A program made the position numbers and the translations under genes. A DNA stretch of 64,000 bases from the NCBI GenBank assembly GCA_026197075.1, contig JAPHQV010000015.1, forward strand, positions 1 through 64,000. The letters are read 5' to 3'. The notes below the pieces were generated by a model. That model had not been told where the DNA came from, ran no database searches, and worked only from the letters and a program-made list of their open reading frames with translations. The stretch is from Gammaproteobacteria bacterium (lineage in GTDB: Bacteria > Pseudomonadota > Gammaproteobacteria > DSM-19610). How positions within the stretch are numbered: the first letter of the stretch is position 1; every line of letters starts with the position of its first letter. Below are positions 42,368 to 52,031 of the stretch, one piece after another.

Positions 42368-44128
42368 TCAGGGCTTCTCGCGGGCCGCCAGCCACTGTTC
42401 CAGCATGAGCAGGGTCCAGACCATGGTGCCGAAATAGGCGGCATGTTCCGCATGGTGACGGTCCAGCAGTTCGTCGATAAAGGCCGGGCGCACGATGCCC
42501 CGTTGCTTGAGGGAGGACAGGCTGTCGCCAGTCAGTTCCCGCAGCCCGGGATGCGTGGCGAGCCAGAGCCCGAAAGGCAAACCGAAACCCTGCTTCTTCT
42601 TGGTGAGAATCTCCGGTGGCAGGAAATCCCGCAAGGCGTCCTTGAACAGATAACGCAGCCGGGTGCCCCTGACCTTTTCGCGCGTCGGCAGACTGGCGGC
42701 AAAGGCCATCAGCTGCTCGTCCAGGAAGGGAAAGGCCACCTCGATGCCGGCCATCCCGCAGGCGCCGGTCACCTTGGGCAGGTCGCTGTCCGCCAGGGTA
42801 AAGCGCATATCCACCGCCAGCATGCGGTTGAGCATGTGGCCGGCGTGGGCGCCATGATAGGTGTCGCGCAACAGCGCCATGGGCACACCCCGGTCGATGC
42901 GGGAAAGGTACTCGTCCGTCAGGATACGTTCAGGGCCGAGGCGGTCCAGCAGGTTGTAGGTCTCCATGCGTTCCGGCATGGGCAGGCGCGCCTGGCGTAC
43001 GTAATTGCCCAGCTTGCGAATGGGGCCGAGACGGCCCAACGGCGTGTCAAACAGCAAGGGCTCAATGCCGAAGCGGCGCAGGGAAGCGGGTATCCGGCCA
43101 TACCAGGCGAACATCTGCTGCTTGGCATAGCGGTAGTTACCGCCGAACAGTTCATCCCCTCCATCGCCCGCCAGCAGGCGGCCGATGCCGTCCTCACGAG
43201 CCATGCGCGCGCAGTAGTAAGCCGGCACCGCAGAGGCATTGGCAAAAGGCTGGTCGAAATGGCCCGCCACCATCGGCACACCGGTCACCACGTCTTCGGC
43301 GGTGACATAGTATTCATGGTGCTCGGTACCGAAGTGGCGCGATACCAGGCGCGCGTACTCCATTTCATCATAGCCCGGGGCATCGAAGCCGATGGAATAG
43401 GTGCGGGCGGGAGCGCCCTGCACCTGGCCGAGCATGCCGCTCACCGTAGAGCTGTCGGTGCCGCCGCTCAGAAAGGCACCCACCGGGACATCCCCCTGCG
43501 CGCGCTGGCGCACGGCGTCACGCACCCGTTCACGGAATTCCTCGCGCAAGCTCGCGGGATCCCCGTGAGCATTGTCTTCCCGGTATTCCATGACCCAGTA
43601 GGGATCGACCCGGGCTCGGCCCCCCTGCCAACGCAGGCACTCCCCGGGCTGCAGGCGTCGTACCCCTTGATACACCGTTTCCGGGCCGGGTACCACGTGG
43701 AAATATAGATAGTCATAAAGGGCCTGTGGGTGCAGTTCGGCATTGACACCCGGTTGCGCCGCCACCTGATCGGCTCGGCTTCCGAAGACCAGACCGCTGT
43801 CCGTGTCCGCATGGAACAGGGGCACGCCGCCCACGCGGTCGGTGGCCAGCAGAACGAGCTCGGCGCCCGCGTCCTGGAGGGCCAGGGCGAAACTTCCGTG
43901 CAGGAACTGCAAGATGCCCTCGCCATGGCGATGATAGCCTTCCAGCAGGGCACGCGCATCGCCCAGTTCCCGTGCCAGCCGCGCCAGATCTCCATCACGC
44001 CACACCGGCAGACCTTCCAGTGCCACGGCCAGCCGGCGCTCCGCGCAGTGCGCCACGGCAGTAGCGGCACGCCAGCTGGCGGCGGTCTCGCCAGCCGCCT
44101 CCGTCAGCCGTCCGAACAAATGGTTCAT
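42368..44128 (-). CDS. Asparagine-synthetase-like protein, XrtA locus, without Cys2
   Basis: A 586-aa protein of the AsnB class. The C-terminal synthetase domain is complete (PP-loop AFLSGGTDSS at 219-227; AGDGGDELFGGNYRY; EVAFPFLDEQLM). The N-terminal Ntn-type domain keeps the fold (LHGSFALALQD, ATDRVGGVPLFH) but the protein begins MNHLFGRL, so the N-terminal nucleophile cysteine is missing. The start codon overlaps the preceding stop (44125), which makes a missed upstream Cys unlikely. It would need free ammonia, another amine, or a partner glutaminase. Similar genes are common in exosortase A loci. Confidence 0.86.
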   Translation of the reverse strand: MNHLFGRLTEAAGETAASWRAATAVAHCAERRLAVALEGLPVWRDGDLARLARELGDARALLEGYHRHGEGILQFLHGSFALALQDAGAELVLLATDRVGGVPLFHADTDSGLVFGSRADQVAAQPGVNAELHPQALYDYLYFHVVPGPETVYQGVRRLQPGECLRWQGGRARVDPYWVMEYREDNAHGDPASLREEFRERVRDAVRQRAQGDVPVGAFLSGGTDSSTVSGMLGQVQGAPARTYSIGFDAPGYDEMEYARLVSRHFGTEHHEYYVTAEDVVTGVPMVAGHFDQPFANASAVPAYYCARMAREDGIGRLLAGDGGDELFGGNYRYAKQQMFAWYGRIPASLRRFGIEPLLFDTPLGRLGPIRKLGNYVRQARLPMPERMETYNLLDRLGPERILTDEYLSRIDRGVPMALLRDTYHGAHAGHMLNRMLAVDMRFTLADSDLPKVTGACGMAGIEVAFPFLDEQLMAFAASLPTREKVRGTRLRYLFKDALRDFLPPEILTKKKQGFGLPFGLWLATHPGLRELTGDSLSSLKQRGIVRPAFIDELLDRHHAEHAAYFGTMVWTLLMLEQWLAAREKP

Positions 44129-45396
44129 GGGCGCGCGCCTCCCGCCACCACGCCGCGCACGGCAGCTTCCTCGAGCGCAGGAGCCTCGGCCACGTCCAGG
44201 CGCTGTTGCACTACCACCCTGGTCATGACCACGATGGCGATCAAATGGTAGAACAGATCGAAATACTGCAGCCCCAGGAAGGCACCGGCGGACATATAGC
44301 CGACGAGGCTCACCTGGATCATGGCCGCCAGATCACGCGCCCAATAGAGTTCCTTGTGTCGCTTGGTCTTGGCAATGATCCAGCTGGCTGATCGCCAGGT
44401 GAAGAACAGCAGCACCAGGAACAAGCCAAGGCCGACCCAGCCGTGTTCTCCCAGCATGCCGAAATAGATGCTGTGGGAATCCCGGCCACCCCAATACACC
44501 AGTGCACGCATGCCACCGCCGATAAAGCGGGTATTGGCGAGATCGAAGGCATTGTTCCAGGCACGTACCCGTTCCGTGGCTGAGCCGTCCTCCTGCCAGG
44601 TTTCGATGGTCTCCATGCGCTGGAACCAGTGATCGGGCATGACGGTGTAGAGCACCAGCGCCAGCGGGATCAGGGATAACAAGGCCACGAACTTGCGCCG
44701 GGTCTTCAGCAGATAGAACATCAGCATCACGGCGATGCCCAGAAGGGCGCCGCGCGAATGAGTGCCGACGATGGCCACCAGGGTCAGGGCGACCCCTCCC
44801 ATCAGGGCATAACGGAAATACCAGCGGGTCATTTGCATCTGCATGTAGTGCAGCAGTGGCACCACCATGATGAGCGCCAGACCTATGGAATTGCGATCGC
44901 CGATGAAGGTGCGGGCCGGCCCCATCACCGAGTGATTACCGCCAGTCTGGATGACAAAAATCCCGCCCTTGAAACCATAAAACCCCAGTGACAGGGCGAT
45001 GACGAACACCAGCATCTTGAGACGGTGTTCGTCGGTTATCAGCATCATGGTAACGAAGGTCATCAGCACGATGCGCCAGACCTTGTCCCACTGTTCCCAG
45101 GCGACCCATGGGTAGAGGGAAAAGACCGTCGTCATGAACATCCAGGCGGTCAGGACCAGCAACAGGATGGTTTCCCGGGTCCAGGGGATGCGCTTGGGCT
45201 CCTTGCTCGCCAGCAGGGCCACGAGCGTGGTCACAGCCACCATCATGGCGAATGGCATGGTATAGGCGAAGCCCCAGGTCAGCCGGTGCGGATTCATGTA
45301 GCCCAGCCAAGACCACACCAGCACCCCCACGTAGGGTCGGTACAGAATGAACGGCAGCAACCCGAAGATGACCAGCGTTACCGCGATATCTCTCAT
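44125..45396 (-). CDS. O-glycosylation ligase / polymerase-like protein, exosortase A system-associated
   Basis: A 423-aa integral membrane protein with about ten hydrophobic segments and the Wzy_C/O-antigen-ligase region containing GTHSRGALLGIAVMLMFYLL and the periplasmic loop with RDSHSIYFGMLGEHGWVGLGLFL. The start RDIAVTLVIFGLLPFILYRPYVGVLVWSWLGYMNPHR is characteristic of TIGR03097. It would either polymerise repeat units or transfer glycan to protein at the periplasmic face. It is coupled by 4-base overlaps to both neighbours. Confidence 0.92.
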   Translation of the reverse strand: MRDIAVTLVIFGLLPFILYRPYVGVLVWSWLGYMNPHRLTWGFAYTMPFAMMVAVTTLVALLASKEPKRIPWTRETILLLVLTAWMFMTTVFSLYPWVAWEQWDKVWRIVLMTFVTMMLITDEHRLKMLVFVIALSLGFYGFKGGIFVIQTGGNHSVMGPARTFIGDRNSIGLALIMVVPLLHYMQMQMTRWYFRYALMGGVALTLVAIVGTHSRGALLGIAVMLMFYLLKTRRKFVALLSLIPLALVLYTVMPDHWFQRMETIETWQEDGSATERVRAWNNAFDLANTRFIGGGMRALVYWGGRDSHSIYFGMLGEHGWVGLGLFLVLLFFTWRSASWIIAKTKRHKELYWARDLAAMIQVSLVGYMSAGAFLGLQYFDLFYHLIAIVVMTRVVVQQRLDVAEAPALEEAAVRGVVAGGARP

Positions 45397-46781
45397 GAAT
45401 TCTTCTCCACTGGCACCACGACCGTTGCCGGAACCACCCGGCTCACCACATAGCGAAACTTTCCGGACGCCTCGGCCGGGATCTCCGGTACGAGTTCCAC
45501 GTCCACCCGCACGGCGTCGCCAAGCCGGGCCCTCGCCTCTGCCTGGATCGTCGCACTACGGGCCGGGTCGAAACCGGCCTCCGTCACCAGCAGGAAGCGG
45601 GTATGCTCCAGACTTTCCTGGATGACCTTGAAATTCGCCACGCCGGGGATGTCCCGCACGATATAGATCAGAGACAGGCCATGCATCAGGGTGCCGTCCT
45701 GGGCGACGATGAAATCCGTGCTGCGCCCCTCGATGGCCCGCAACACCGGCAAACCGCGTCCGCAGGAACAGGAAGCATCGGACAGGACGCCGATATCGCC
45801 GGTTCGGTAGCGAATGAAAGGATAGTCCGCTGTAGCCAGATGGGTCACCACGATCTCCCCCGATTGCCCGGCCGGCAATACCTCGCCATGGGCGTCGACG
45901 ATCTCGACGATGATGTCTTCGGCCGTGATGTGCATACTTCCCCGCGGACAGGCGTGGGCGATGAAGCCCGCATCGCGGCCACCATAGCCATTGGCCACGG
46001 GACATGCAAATACCCGTTCGATCTCCTCGCGCTGGTGATCATAGAGCCGCTCCGAGGTAACGAAGGCCACGCGGATGCCCAGGTCATCCATGGACTGTCC
46101 CTGATGGTGTGCATGGCGGGCGATATGGGCCAGGGCCGAGGGATACCCGAACAGCATGCGCGGGCGAACACGGCGGATGGCGCGCACGAATTCATCCAGT
46201 TTCGCCTCCGACATCTCGAAGGCCGCCAGCAGATGGGTACGCAGCATACGGTCACGCCAATAGCGGATACGGTCCTGGCTGCCCAGTTCAATGGGGGAAC
46301 CCCAGACCACCATCTCGGGATCGCCGATATCCACGTCCCACCAGCGGGTGGCGCGCCACTTGGCGGCCACATCATGGCTCACCCGATTCTTGCCGATGAA
46401 GAAGATCAGGGGTTCACCGCTGGAACCGCCGGTATTGAAGCGTGCCAGACCACGGGCCTGTGCGGATCTGAGTTCTTCCTGGTGCGCACGGATCAGCGGT
46501 TTGTCCAGGAACGGCAGCTTGCACAGGTCATCGAGAGCCTGGATATCCGTGCTGTCCAACCCTGACTCCTCGAACAAGCGACGGTAGTAGGGCACCTCGG
46601 CCTGCGCGTGCCGAAGCAGTGCCTGCAGTCGTTGCAGTTGCAGTTCGCGCAACCGTTCTGGACTCCACCATTGGGTTTTTTCCAGGTCCCGGCGCACCGC
46701 CACCGTACTGTGTCCCTTGAGGCGCTCATGCAGGGGAAAAAGCAGGCTGGACACCAGGCGGGTGTAGGGACGCAGGCTCAC
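45393..46781 (-). CDS. CapK / phenylacetate-CoA ligase-like AMP-binding protein
   Basis: A 462-aa adenylate-forming-enzyme relative. Features are NTGGSSGEPLIF (phosphate-binding P-loop), GYGGRDAGFIAH, YPFIRYRTGDIG and the hinge-region Asp/Gly residues. Such CapK-type proteins occur in capsule and exopolysaccharide loci and are thought to activate an acyl group for transfer to the sugar. I chose the GTG at 46781, whose last bases overlap the upstream TGA (GTGA). The longer frame to 46838 is an overlap artefact. Confidence 0.85.
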   Translation of the reverse strand: MSLRPYTRLVSSLLFPLHERLKGHSTVAVRRDLEKTQWWSPERLRELQLQRLQALLRHAQAEVPYYRRLFEESGLDSTDIQALDDLCKLPFLDKPLIRAHQEELRSAQARGLARFNTGGSSGEPLIFFIGKNRVSHDVAAKWRATRWWDVDIGDPEMVVWGSPIELGSQDRIRYWRDRMLRTHLLAAFEMSEAKLDEFVRAIRRVRPRMLFGYPSALAHIARHAHHQGQSMDDLGIRVAFVTSERLYDHQREEIERVFACPVANGYGGRDAGFIAHACPRGSMHITAEDIIVEIVDAHGEVLPAGQSGEIVVTHLATADYPFIRYRTGDIGVLSDASCSCGRGLPVLRAIEGRSTDFIVAQDGTLMHGLSLIYIVRDIPGVANFKVIQESLEHTRFLLVTEAGFDPARSATIQAEARARLGDAVRVDVELVPEIPAEASGKFRYVVSRVVPATVVVPVEKNS

Positions 46782-47629
46782 GTGGTCACCCCCGCCAACG
46801 GACGCAGGGCTTCGAAACGGGCGGTCATGGCCTCGCACAGTTCCCGCACCGCCGGCTCGATCTCCGGTTGCCGGGCCTTGCGAATGGAATGAGCCACCAC
46901 CTTGCGGCTGTGCCAGGGACGGTAGGGTAGTTCGAGAAAGGCAAAGATACGCTGGAACTCCAGGGTCGGTTGCGTGACCAGGGACTCATAACGCACCAGC
47001 AGCACCCGCGGATCCCGGTCGAAGCCCTGGTCGAAGAACAACTGGTTGCGGAAATACCAGATCAGGGCCGCGGCACTGACATCCGTGATTTCGGGATGCA
47101 CCCGCTCCTTCACCAGGGCATGGGTGGTATCGGACATGCCCTGGCCCTGCCAACCATCGCTGTCCCGATCCTTGGCAATTCGCTTCACCTGCTTTGCCTG
47201 GTTGCCGAAGGAAACCCGCATGGAATTGACCACGTCGTTGTAGTCCCGCACGATCCATACCGTACGCGCTGGAGCGAACTCTTCCATCAGACACGTCAGG
47301 TGCTGCAACTCACACAGGGATTTGATGATGAAATGCCCGCCACGACTGCCTTCCACCAGGGCACGGATCACCGCCGGCTCACGCATCTGGAAGCGCTCGA
47401 AGGCACGCCGGTCGCGCTCGTGGATGACATCGGTGACGAAACTCCGCTCCAGTACGTCCATGAGCATATTGGTACCGGAGCGCTGCACACCGGCCACGAA
47501 ACTTACCGCGGGAAGCGACGCCCCGTGATTGCGGGATGCCAGCTTCTGATACAGCCCCTTGGCGATCATCAAGCCGTCCCGCTCCAGACGTTCGAGCCCG
47601 CGCCGCAACCAATGATCACGACTAGCCAT
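46778..47629 (-). CDS. Sulfotransferase family protein
   Basis: A 283-aa cytoplasmic protein with the PAPS loop SFVAGVQRSGTNMLMDVLERS and the 3'-phosphate segment TVWIVRDYNDVVNSMRVSF. RYESLVTQP and a final helical part agree with the sulfotransferase fold. The ATG at 47629 gives the standard spacing of the loop from the N-terminus. Its start overlaps the end of the GT4 gene by 8 bases. It is one of four sulfotransferase-like genes in the window. Confidence 0.85.
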   Translation of the reverse strand: MASRDHWLRRGLERLERDGLMIAKGLYQKLASRNHGASLPAVSFVAGVQRSGTNMLMDVLERSFVTDVIHERDRRAFERFQMREPAVIRALVEGSRGGHFIIKSLCELQHLTCLMEEFAPARTVWIVRDYNDVVNSMRVSFGNQAKQVKRIAKDRDSDGWQGQGMSDTTHALVKERVHPEITDVSAAALIWYFRNQLFFDQGFDRDPRVLLVRYESLVTQPTLEFQRIFAFLELPYRPWHSRKVVAHSIRKARQPEIEPAVRELCEAMTARFEALRPLAGVTT

Positions 47630-48851
47630 GGGCCACCGCCCCGGGTGTTTCGACACCCATGGCCGCAAAGATCCCGCGCAGCCGACCCACTCTTTCCTCC
47701 CAGCTGTTGGCACGGGCATGGGCGGCAATGGCATCGCGGTCCCAGTCCTGGCCGAGGGCCTGTGCCAGGCTGTCCCGCAGGGCCTGGCGGTCATCGAAGG
47801 GAACGATGCGACCAAGCTCCGCGGATCTCACCACCTCGGCATTGCCGCCCACGTCCGTGGCCACCACCGGCAGGCGGCAGGCCATGGCCTCCAACAGCAC
47901 ATTGGCCCAACCCTCGTTGCGGGTGGAAAGCACGAAAAGATCCGCAGCGGACAGCAGCTCGCGAATACGGTCATGGGCCACGGTGCCTATGAAATGCACA
48001 CAATCCTGCAGACCCGCCGCGCGCACCATGGCCTGTAATCGTTCCGTCCAGTCGCCTTCCGCCGAGGCACCGCCCACGATAAGGTAGTGCAGGTCCGGGT
48101 ATTGCTTGCGCAACTCCGGCAGCACCTCGAGGACACGGTGGAAACCCTTGCGCTCCACCAGGCCGCCCACAGTGATGAGAAAGCGGCCTTCCTCGGGCAG
48201 ACCCCAGGCCCTGCGTGCCGCGGTCACCTCCATGGGGAAGAATTTTTCCGTATCGACCCCATTGCCCACTACCGTGATCTTGTCACCGGGGATACCCATT
48301 TCCAGCGCCTGGCGCCGCAGGGAATCAGACACGGTAATGATATGTCGCGCGCGCTGCAGCGCGCGGATCAGCAGGGGGCGCAAGGCAGGTGTGCGGCTGT
48401 GACGCGGTTCGGTACCTCGCAGGGTGATGGTCACCGGCAGGTCCAGCCAGCGTCCCAGCAGGGTGGCGGCGTAGCCGTCGGGATACCCGAAGTGACTGTC
48501 GATGACGCGCAGGTCATGCTGCCGGACCAGGCGACGCACGGTACGGTAGCTGCCCAGGGCCAGAAACAGGCCGTCCAGCCATTTGCCGATACCGGGAATG
48601 CAGAAGAAACGCGGGTGGTACACCTCGATGCCCTGCTGCACCTCCCGGTGCGGGGCCATGGGTCGGAAATGGGGACGAAAACGGCGGATCACTCCCTGCA
48701 GGGGAAACCAGGGAATGGGCGCCACCACGACCAGGGGCAGGTGGCGTGCGACCCGGAACATGCGCTCGCGGATAAAGACACCGGCATGGGGCTGCGCCCC
48801 GTTGGGAAACAGGGTGGAGAACACCAGGATACCGGGCGCGTCCGTGGCCAT
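47622..48851 (-). CDS. Glycosyltransferase family 4
   Basis: A 409-aa GT-B enzyme starting VFSTLFPNGAQPHAGVFIRERM, with FGYPDGYAA, the domain-linker VVGNGVDTEKFFP, TVGGLVERKGFHRVL and the donor site EGWANVLLEAMACRLPVVAT (E-x7-E). It acts on the lipid-linked unit in the cytoplasm. Only 3 bases separate it from the following gene (48855), and it overlaps the sulfotransferase start, so it is within the long XrtA operon. Confidence 0.9.
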   Translation of the reverse strand: MATDAPGILVFSTLFPNGAQPHAGVFIRERMFRVARHLPLVVVAPIPWFPLQGVIRRFRPHFRPMAPHREVQQGIEVYHPRFFCIPGIGKWLDGLFLALGSYRTVRRLVRQHDLRVIDSHFGYPDGYAATLLGRWLDLPVTITLRGTEPRHSRTPALRPLLIRALQRARHIITVSDSLRRQALEMGIPGDKITVVGNGVDTEKFFPMEVTAARRAWGLPEEGRFLITVGGLVERKGFHRVLEVLPELRKQYPDLHYLIVGGASAEGDWTERLQAMVRAAGLQDCVHFIGTVAHDRIRELLSAADLFVLSTRNEGWANVLLEAMACRLPVVATDVGGNAEVVRSAELGRIVPFDDRQALRDSLAQALGQDWDRDAIAAHARANSWEERVGRLRGIFAAMGVETPGAVAHG

Positions 48852-48854
48852 GGA

Positions 48855-50063
48855 TCAGTTCCCCGTCAACGCGGCATAGACCGGCCGGTAGCGTTCGGCA
48901 CTGGCACGCCAGTTACGGACCCGCTCCACGTAGTCACGCCCGGCCGCCAGGCGTTGCGGCCAACGGCTCTCATCGTCCAACAGGCGCAACACGGCGTTGG
49001 CCAGTCCGGCGGCATCTCCGGCGGGAAACAATTCACCTGTCAGGCCGGACTCGATGAGTTCCTTGTGCCCACCTACGTCCGAGGCCACCACCAGGCGTCC
49101 CTGGGCCATGGCCTCCAGGGGCTTCAGCGGTGTCACCAGCTCCGTGAGGCGCATGGACAGGCGCGGGTAGACGAAGATATCCACCAGGGAATAGTAGCGC
49201 TGCACCTCGTTGTGGGATACGCGCCCGGTGAAGATCACCTTGTCTCCCAGGCCCAATTGTTCGGTCAGCTGTCGCAGTGCTTCATCCTGTGGTCCGCCAC
49301 CCACCAGCAGCAACCGCACATCATCGCGCTGCGACAGGATCAGGGGCAGTGCCTCCAACAGCAGAGGCAGGCCTTCATAGGCATAGAAGGAACCGATGAA
49401 ACCCACCACCCGGCAGCCCCGCAGACCCAGCCCGGCAAGCAGGGTCTCGTCCTTACCATTCAACAGCGGAAACCGCTCCAGGGCCACGGAGTTGGGAATG
49501 ACCGTCACTTTCCCTTCCGGCAGGCCGCGACCGATGATGTCGCCGCGCAGACCCTCGCAGATGGTGGTGACCGCGTCCGCGCCCTTCAGCACATGGGTTT
49601 CCAGCGCCCGGGTGAGTCGGTAGCGCAACCCGCCTTCGCGGCTGGTGCCATGATCCACCGCCGCGTCCTCCCAGAAGGCGCGCACCTCGTATACCAAGGG
49701 GATACCATGACGACGGGCCACCGACAGGGCAGCAAGGCCATTGAGGGCCGGGGAATGGGCATGCAGGATGTCCGGCTTGAGCTTGCGCACCACTTCATCG
49801 AGGCGCTTGCGCAGGCCATGCACGACCGCCCATTGGTTGTAGATCGGCAGTCGCGCCACCAGGCCTTCCAGGGGCGGGCTGCGATAGAAATGCAGTCCAT
49901 CCACGTCCTCTTCCACCTGCCCGCTGCCCTTGCCCTGCTTGGCGCCGGTGATATGAAAGGTCTCCCAGCCGAAAGAGCGTTGTTGCTCCAGTATGGCGCG
50001 GGTGCGGAAGGTGTAGCCGCTCTGCAAAGGGATGGAATGATCCAGCACGTGCAGGATGCGCAT
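48855..50063 (-). CDS. Glycosyltransferase, exosortase A system-associated (TIGR04063-like)
   Basis: A 402-aa GT4 enzyme whose N-terminus RILHVLDHSIPLQSGYTFRTRAIL is the recognisable form found in exosortase A loci. AHSPALNGLAAL, IPNSVALERFP and the donor region YPRLSMRLTELVTPLKPLEAMAQGR follow. Its ATG shares one base with the stop of the amidotransferase gene (TGATG). It is expected to add an early or middle sugar of the XrtA polysaccharide. The upstream frame to 50423 is spurious. Confidence 0.93.
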   Translation of the reverse strand: MRILHVLDHSIPLQSGYTFRTRAILEQQRSFGWETFHITGAKQGKGSGQVEEDVDGLHFYRSPPLEGLVARLPIYNQWAVVHGLRKRLDEVVRKLKPDILHAHSPALNGLAALSVARRHGIPLVYEVRAFWEDAAVDHGTSREGGLRYRLTRALETHVLKGADAVTTICEGLRGDIIGRGLPEGKVTVIPNSVALERFPLLNGKDETLLAGLGLRGCRVVGFIGSFYAYEGLPLLLEALPLILSQRDDVRLLLVGGGPQDEALRQLTEQLGLGDKVIFTGRVSHNEVQRYYSLVDIFVYPRLSMRLTELVTPLKPLEAMAQGRLVVASDVGGHKELIESGLTGELFPAGDAAGLANAVLRLLDDESRWPQRLAAGRDYVERVRNWRASAERYRPVYAALTGN

Positions 50064-51982
50064 CAGCGGGCTCCTGTCACGGCCAGATCCAGGTCGGGCT
50101 GGGCACGACGCAGAAAGGCCTCGAACATGAGCAGTGCCCAGAGGGCGGCGCTGTGGTCGCGCGCGCCTGACTGGTGCTGCTCCACCAGCCGTGCCAGGAA
50201 GGCCTGGTCGAAGATCCCGCTGTCCGCCAGCACCGGCCCCAGCAGGGCGTTGCGTAATTTCTCCCGCAGTGGGCCGCGGAACCATTTCGCCAGTGGTACC
50301 GCAAAACCCATCTTGCGCCGGTACAAGATGTCCCGGGGCAGATGCGGTTCCAGTGCCTGCTTGAAGATGCGCTTGCCCTCGCCACCCGACAGCTTCCATT
50401 CCGGCGGCAGGCCCGACACCCACTCCACGAACCGGTGGTCGAGGATGGGCACGCGCACCTCCAGGGCATGGGCCATGCTGGCGCGGTCGACCTTGGTTAG
50501 AATGTCACCGGGCAGGTAGGTCTTCATATCGAGGTACTGCACCCTCGAGAGGGGATGTTCCGGGGCATCGTCCAGGTAGCGATTGAATACCTCAATGCCG
50601 TGATATCCGGCCAGCTCGCGCTTGAAGCCGGCGCTGTACAGGGACTGGCGCAGGGCGTCGGGCAGGATGGAGAAATTATGAAAATAGCCCTCCACCGCGT
50701 CGCGTGCCAGGGCCTGGAAAGTGGACTTGGCGCGCAGCACCCGCGGTGCCCAGTCGATCTTGGGATAGAGGGCCCCCAGGGCACCGAACAGGGGTTTGCG
50801 CAGGCCGCGCGGCAACAGTCCACGCAGGCGATCCTCGTACATCTGCCAGCGGTAACGCCGGTAGCCGGCGAAGTTCTCGTCGCCGCCATCGCCGGACAGG
50901 GCCACGGTCACCCGTTTCTTTGCCAGCTCGCACACCCGGTAGGTGGGCATGGCGGAACTGTCCGCGTAGGGCTGGTCATACAGGTCGATCAACTGGTCGA
51001 TGAGGTCGAAGTCGTCGGCCTCCACCTGCTCCACCTGGTGGCGGGTACCAAATTGCTTCGCCACCTGGGCGGCATAGTCGGCCTCGTCGAACTCGGCCAC
51101 GCCGAAGGAGATGCAACTGGTATTCACCGGCTGTTCCGAAAGGCCCGCCATCATGGCCACCACGGCGGAGGAATCCACGCCGCCGGACAGGAAGGCGCCC
51201 AGCGGCACCTCCGCCACCAGGCGGATGCGCACCGCCTCGCGCAGGCGCTCGACCAGTTCCTCGCGGGCCTCGTCGCGGGATTTCACGCCGTTGTCCCGGA
51301 AGGGTACATCCCAATAGCGATGCGGTGCCGGCAGGGCTGTGCCCGTGCGCAGGGTCAGGGTATGACCCGCCTCCAGGCTGTGCACGTCCGCGAAGATGGT
51401 GCGGGGATCGGGCACGTAGCCATAGGAGAAGTAGTCTTCCACGGCGCGGGGATCGATCCTGCGCGGCAGCTCCGGGCAGACCAGCAGGGCCTTCAGCTCG
51501 GAACCGAACAGCAGACGGCCGTCGGCGAGCAGGGCATAGTGCAGCGGCTTGATGCCGAGACGGTCGCGGGCCAGGAACAGGGTTTTTTTCTGTCGGTCCC
51601 AAAGGGCGAAGGCGAACATGCCGCGAAAGCGCTGCACGCAATCCTCGCCCCACTCTTCCCAGGCATGGACGATCACCTCGGTATCGCAGTGGGTGCGGAA
51701 GCGGTGGCCGGCGGCCAGCAACTCCTCCATCAGTTCGGGGAAGTTGTAGATCTCCCCGTTGTAGACCACCACCACCGAGCCGTCCTCGTTGAACAGCGGC
51801 TGGTGACCATTTGAAAGGTCGATGATGGACAGGCGGCGGTGCGCCAGGCCAACGCCGGGCTCGGTATGCAGCCCACCTTCGTCGGGTCCGCGGTGGAATT
51901 GCACCTGGTTCATGCGCGACAGCAGCGCCTCCTCGATGGGACGCTGTTCCCGGGTGTCGAAAATGCCTGCGATTCCACACAT
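50063..51982 (-). CDS. Amidotransferase 1, exosortase A system-associated (AsnB-type)
   Basis: A 639-aa glutamine-dependent asparagine-synthetase relative with the N-terminal nucleophile intact (MCGIAGIFDT, Cys2). The glutaminase part also shows RGPDEGG, NGEIYNF and DTEVI. The synthetase domain contains the PP-loop FLSGGVDSS (264-272) and SGDGGDENFAGYRRY. It matches the TIGR03108 type. The ATG at 51982 (MCGI) is required for activity, so the six upstream in-frame codons to 52000 are rejected. It is the only one of four AsnB-like proteins here with a Cys2 and may supply ammonia or amide groups for polymer modification. Element R3 lies upstream of it. Confidence 0.95.
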   Translation of the reverse strand: MCGIAGIFDTREQRPIEEALLSRMNQVQFHRGPDEGGLHTEPGVGLAHRRLSIIDLSNGHQPLFNEDGSVVVVYNGEIYNFPELMEELLAAGHRFRTHCDTEVIVHAWEEWGEDCVQRFRGMFAFALWDRQKKTLFLARDRLGIKPLHYALLADGRLLFGSELKALLVCPELPRRIDPRAVEDYFSYGYVPDPRTIFADVHSLEAGHTLTLRTGTALPAPHRYWDVPFRDNGVKSRDEAREELVERLREAVRIRLVAEVPLGAFLSGGVDSSAVVAMMAGLSEQPVNTSCISFGVAEFDEADYAAQVAKQFGTRHQVEQVEADDFDLIDQLIDLYDQPYADSSAMPTYRVCELAKKRVTVALSGDGGDENFAGYRRYRWQMYEDRLRGLLPRGLRKPLFGALGALYPKIDWAPRVLRAKSTFQALARDAVEGYFHNFSILPDALRQSLYSAGFKRELAGYHGIEVFNRYLDDAPEHPLSRVQYLDMKTYLPGDILTKVDRASMAHALEVRVPILDHRFVEWVSGLPPEWKLSGGEGKRIFKQALEPHLPRDILYRRKMGFAVPLAKWFRGPLREKLRNALLGPVLADSGIFDQAFLARLVEQHQSGARDHSAALWALLMFEAFLRRAQPDLDLAVTGAR

Positions 51983-52031
51983 GTCTAGGGCTCCGCCCAT
52001 TCAGTATTCAAGATCATAACCAGCGGCACAG

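Noticed and set aside
48087-50519. 810-aa plus-strand open frame antisense to two glycosyltransferases
   Set aside because: Gln/His/Arg-rich composition typical of the reverse frame of GC-rich genes; the minus-strand GT4 genes beneath it have full motif sets and coupled starts.
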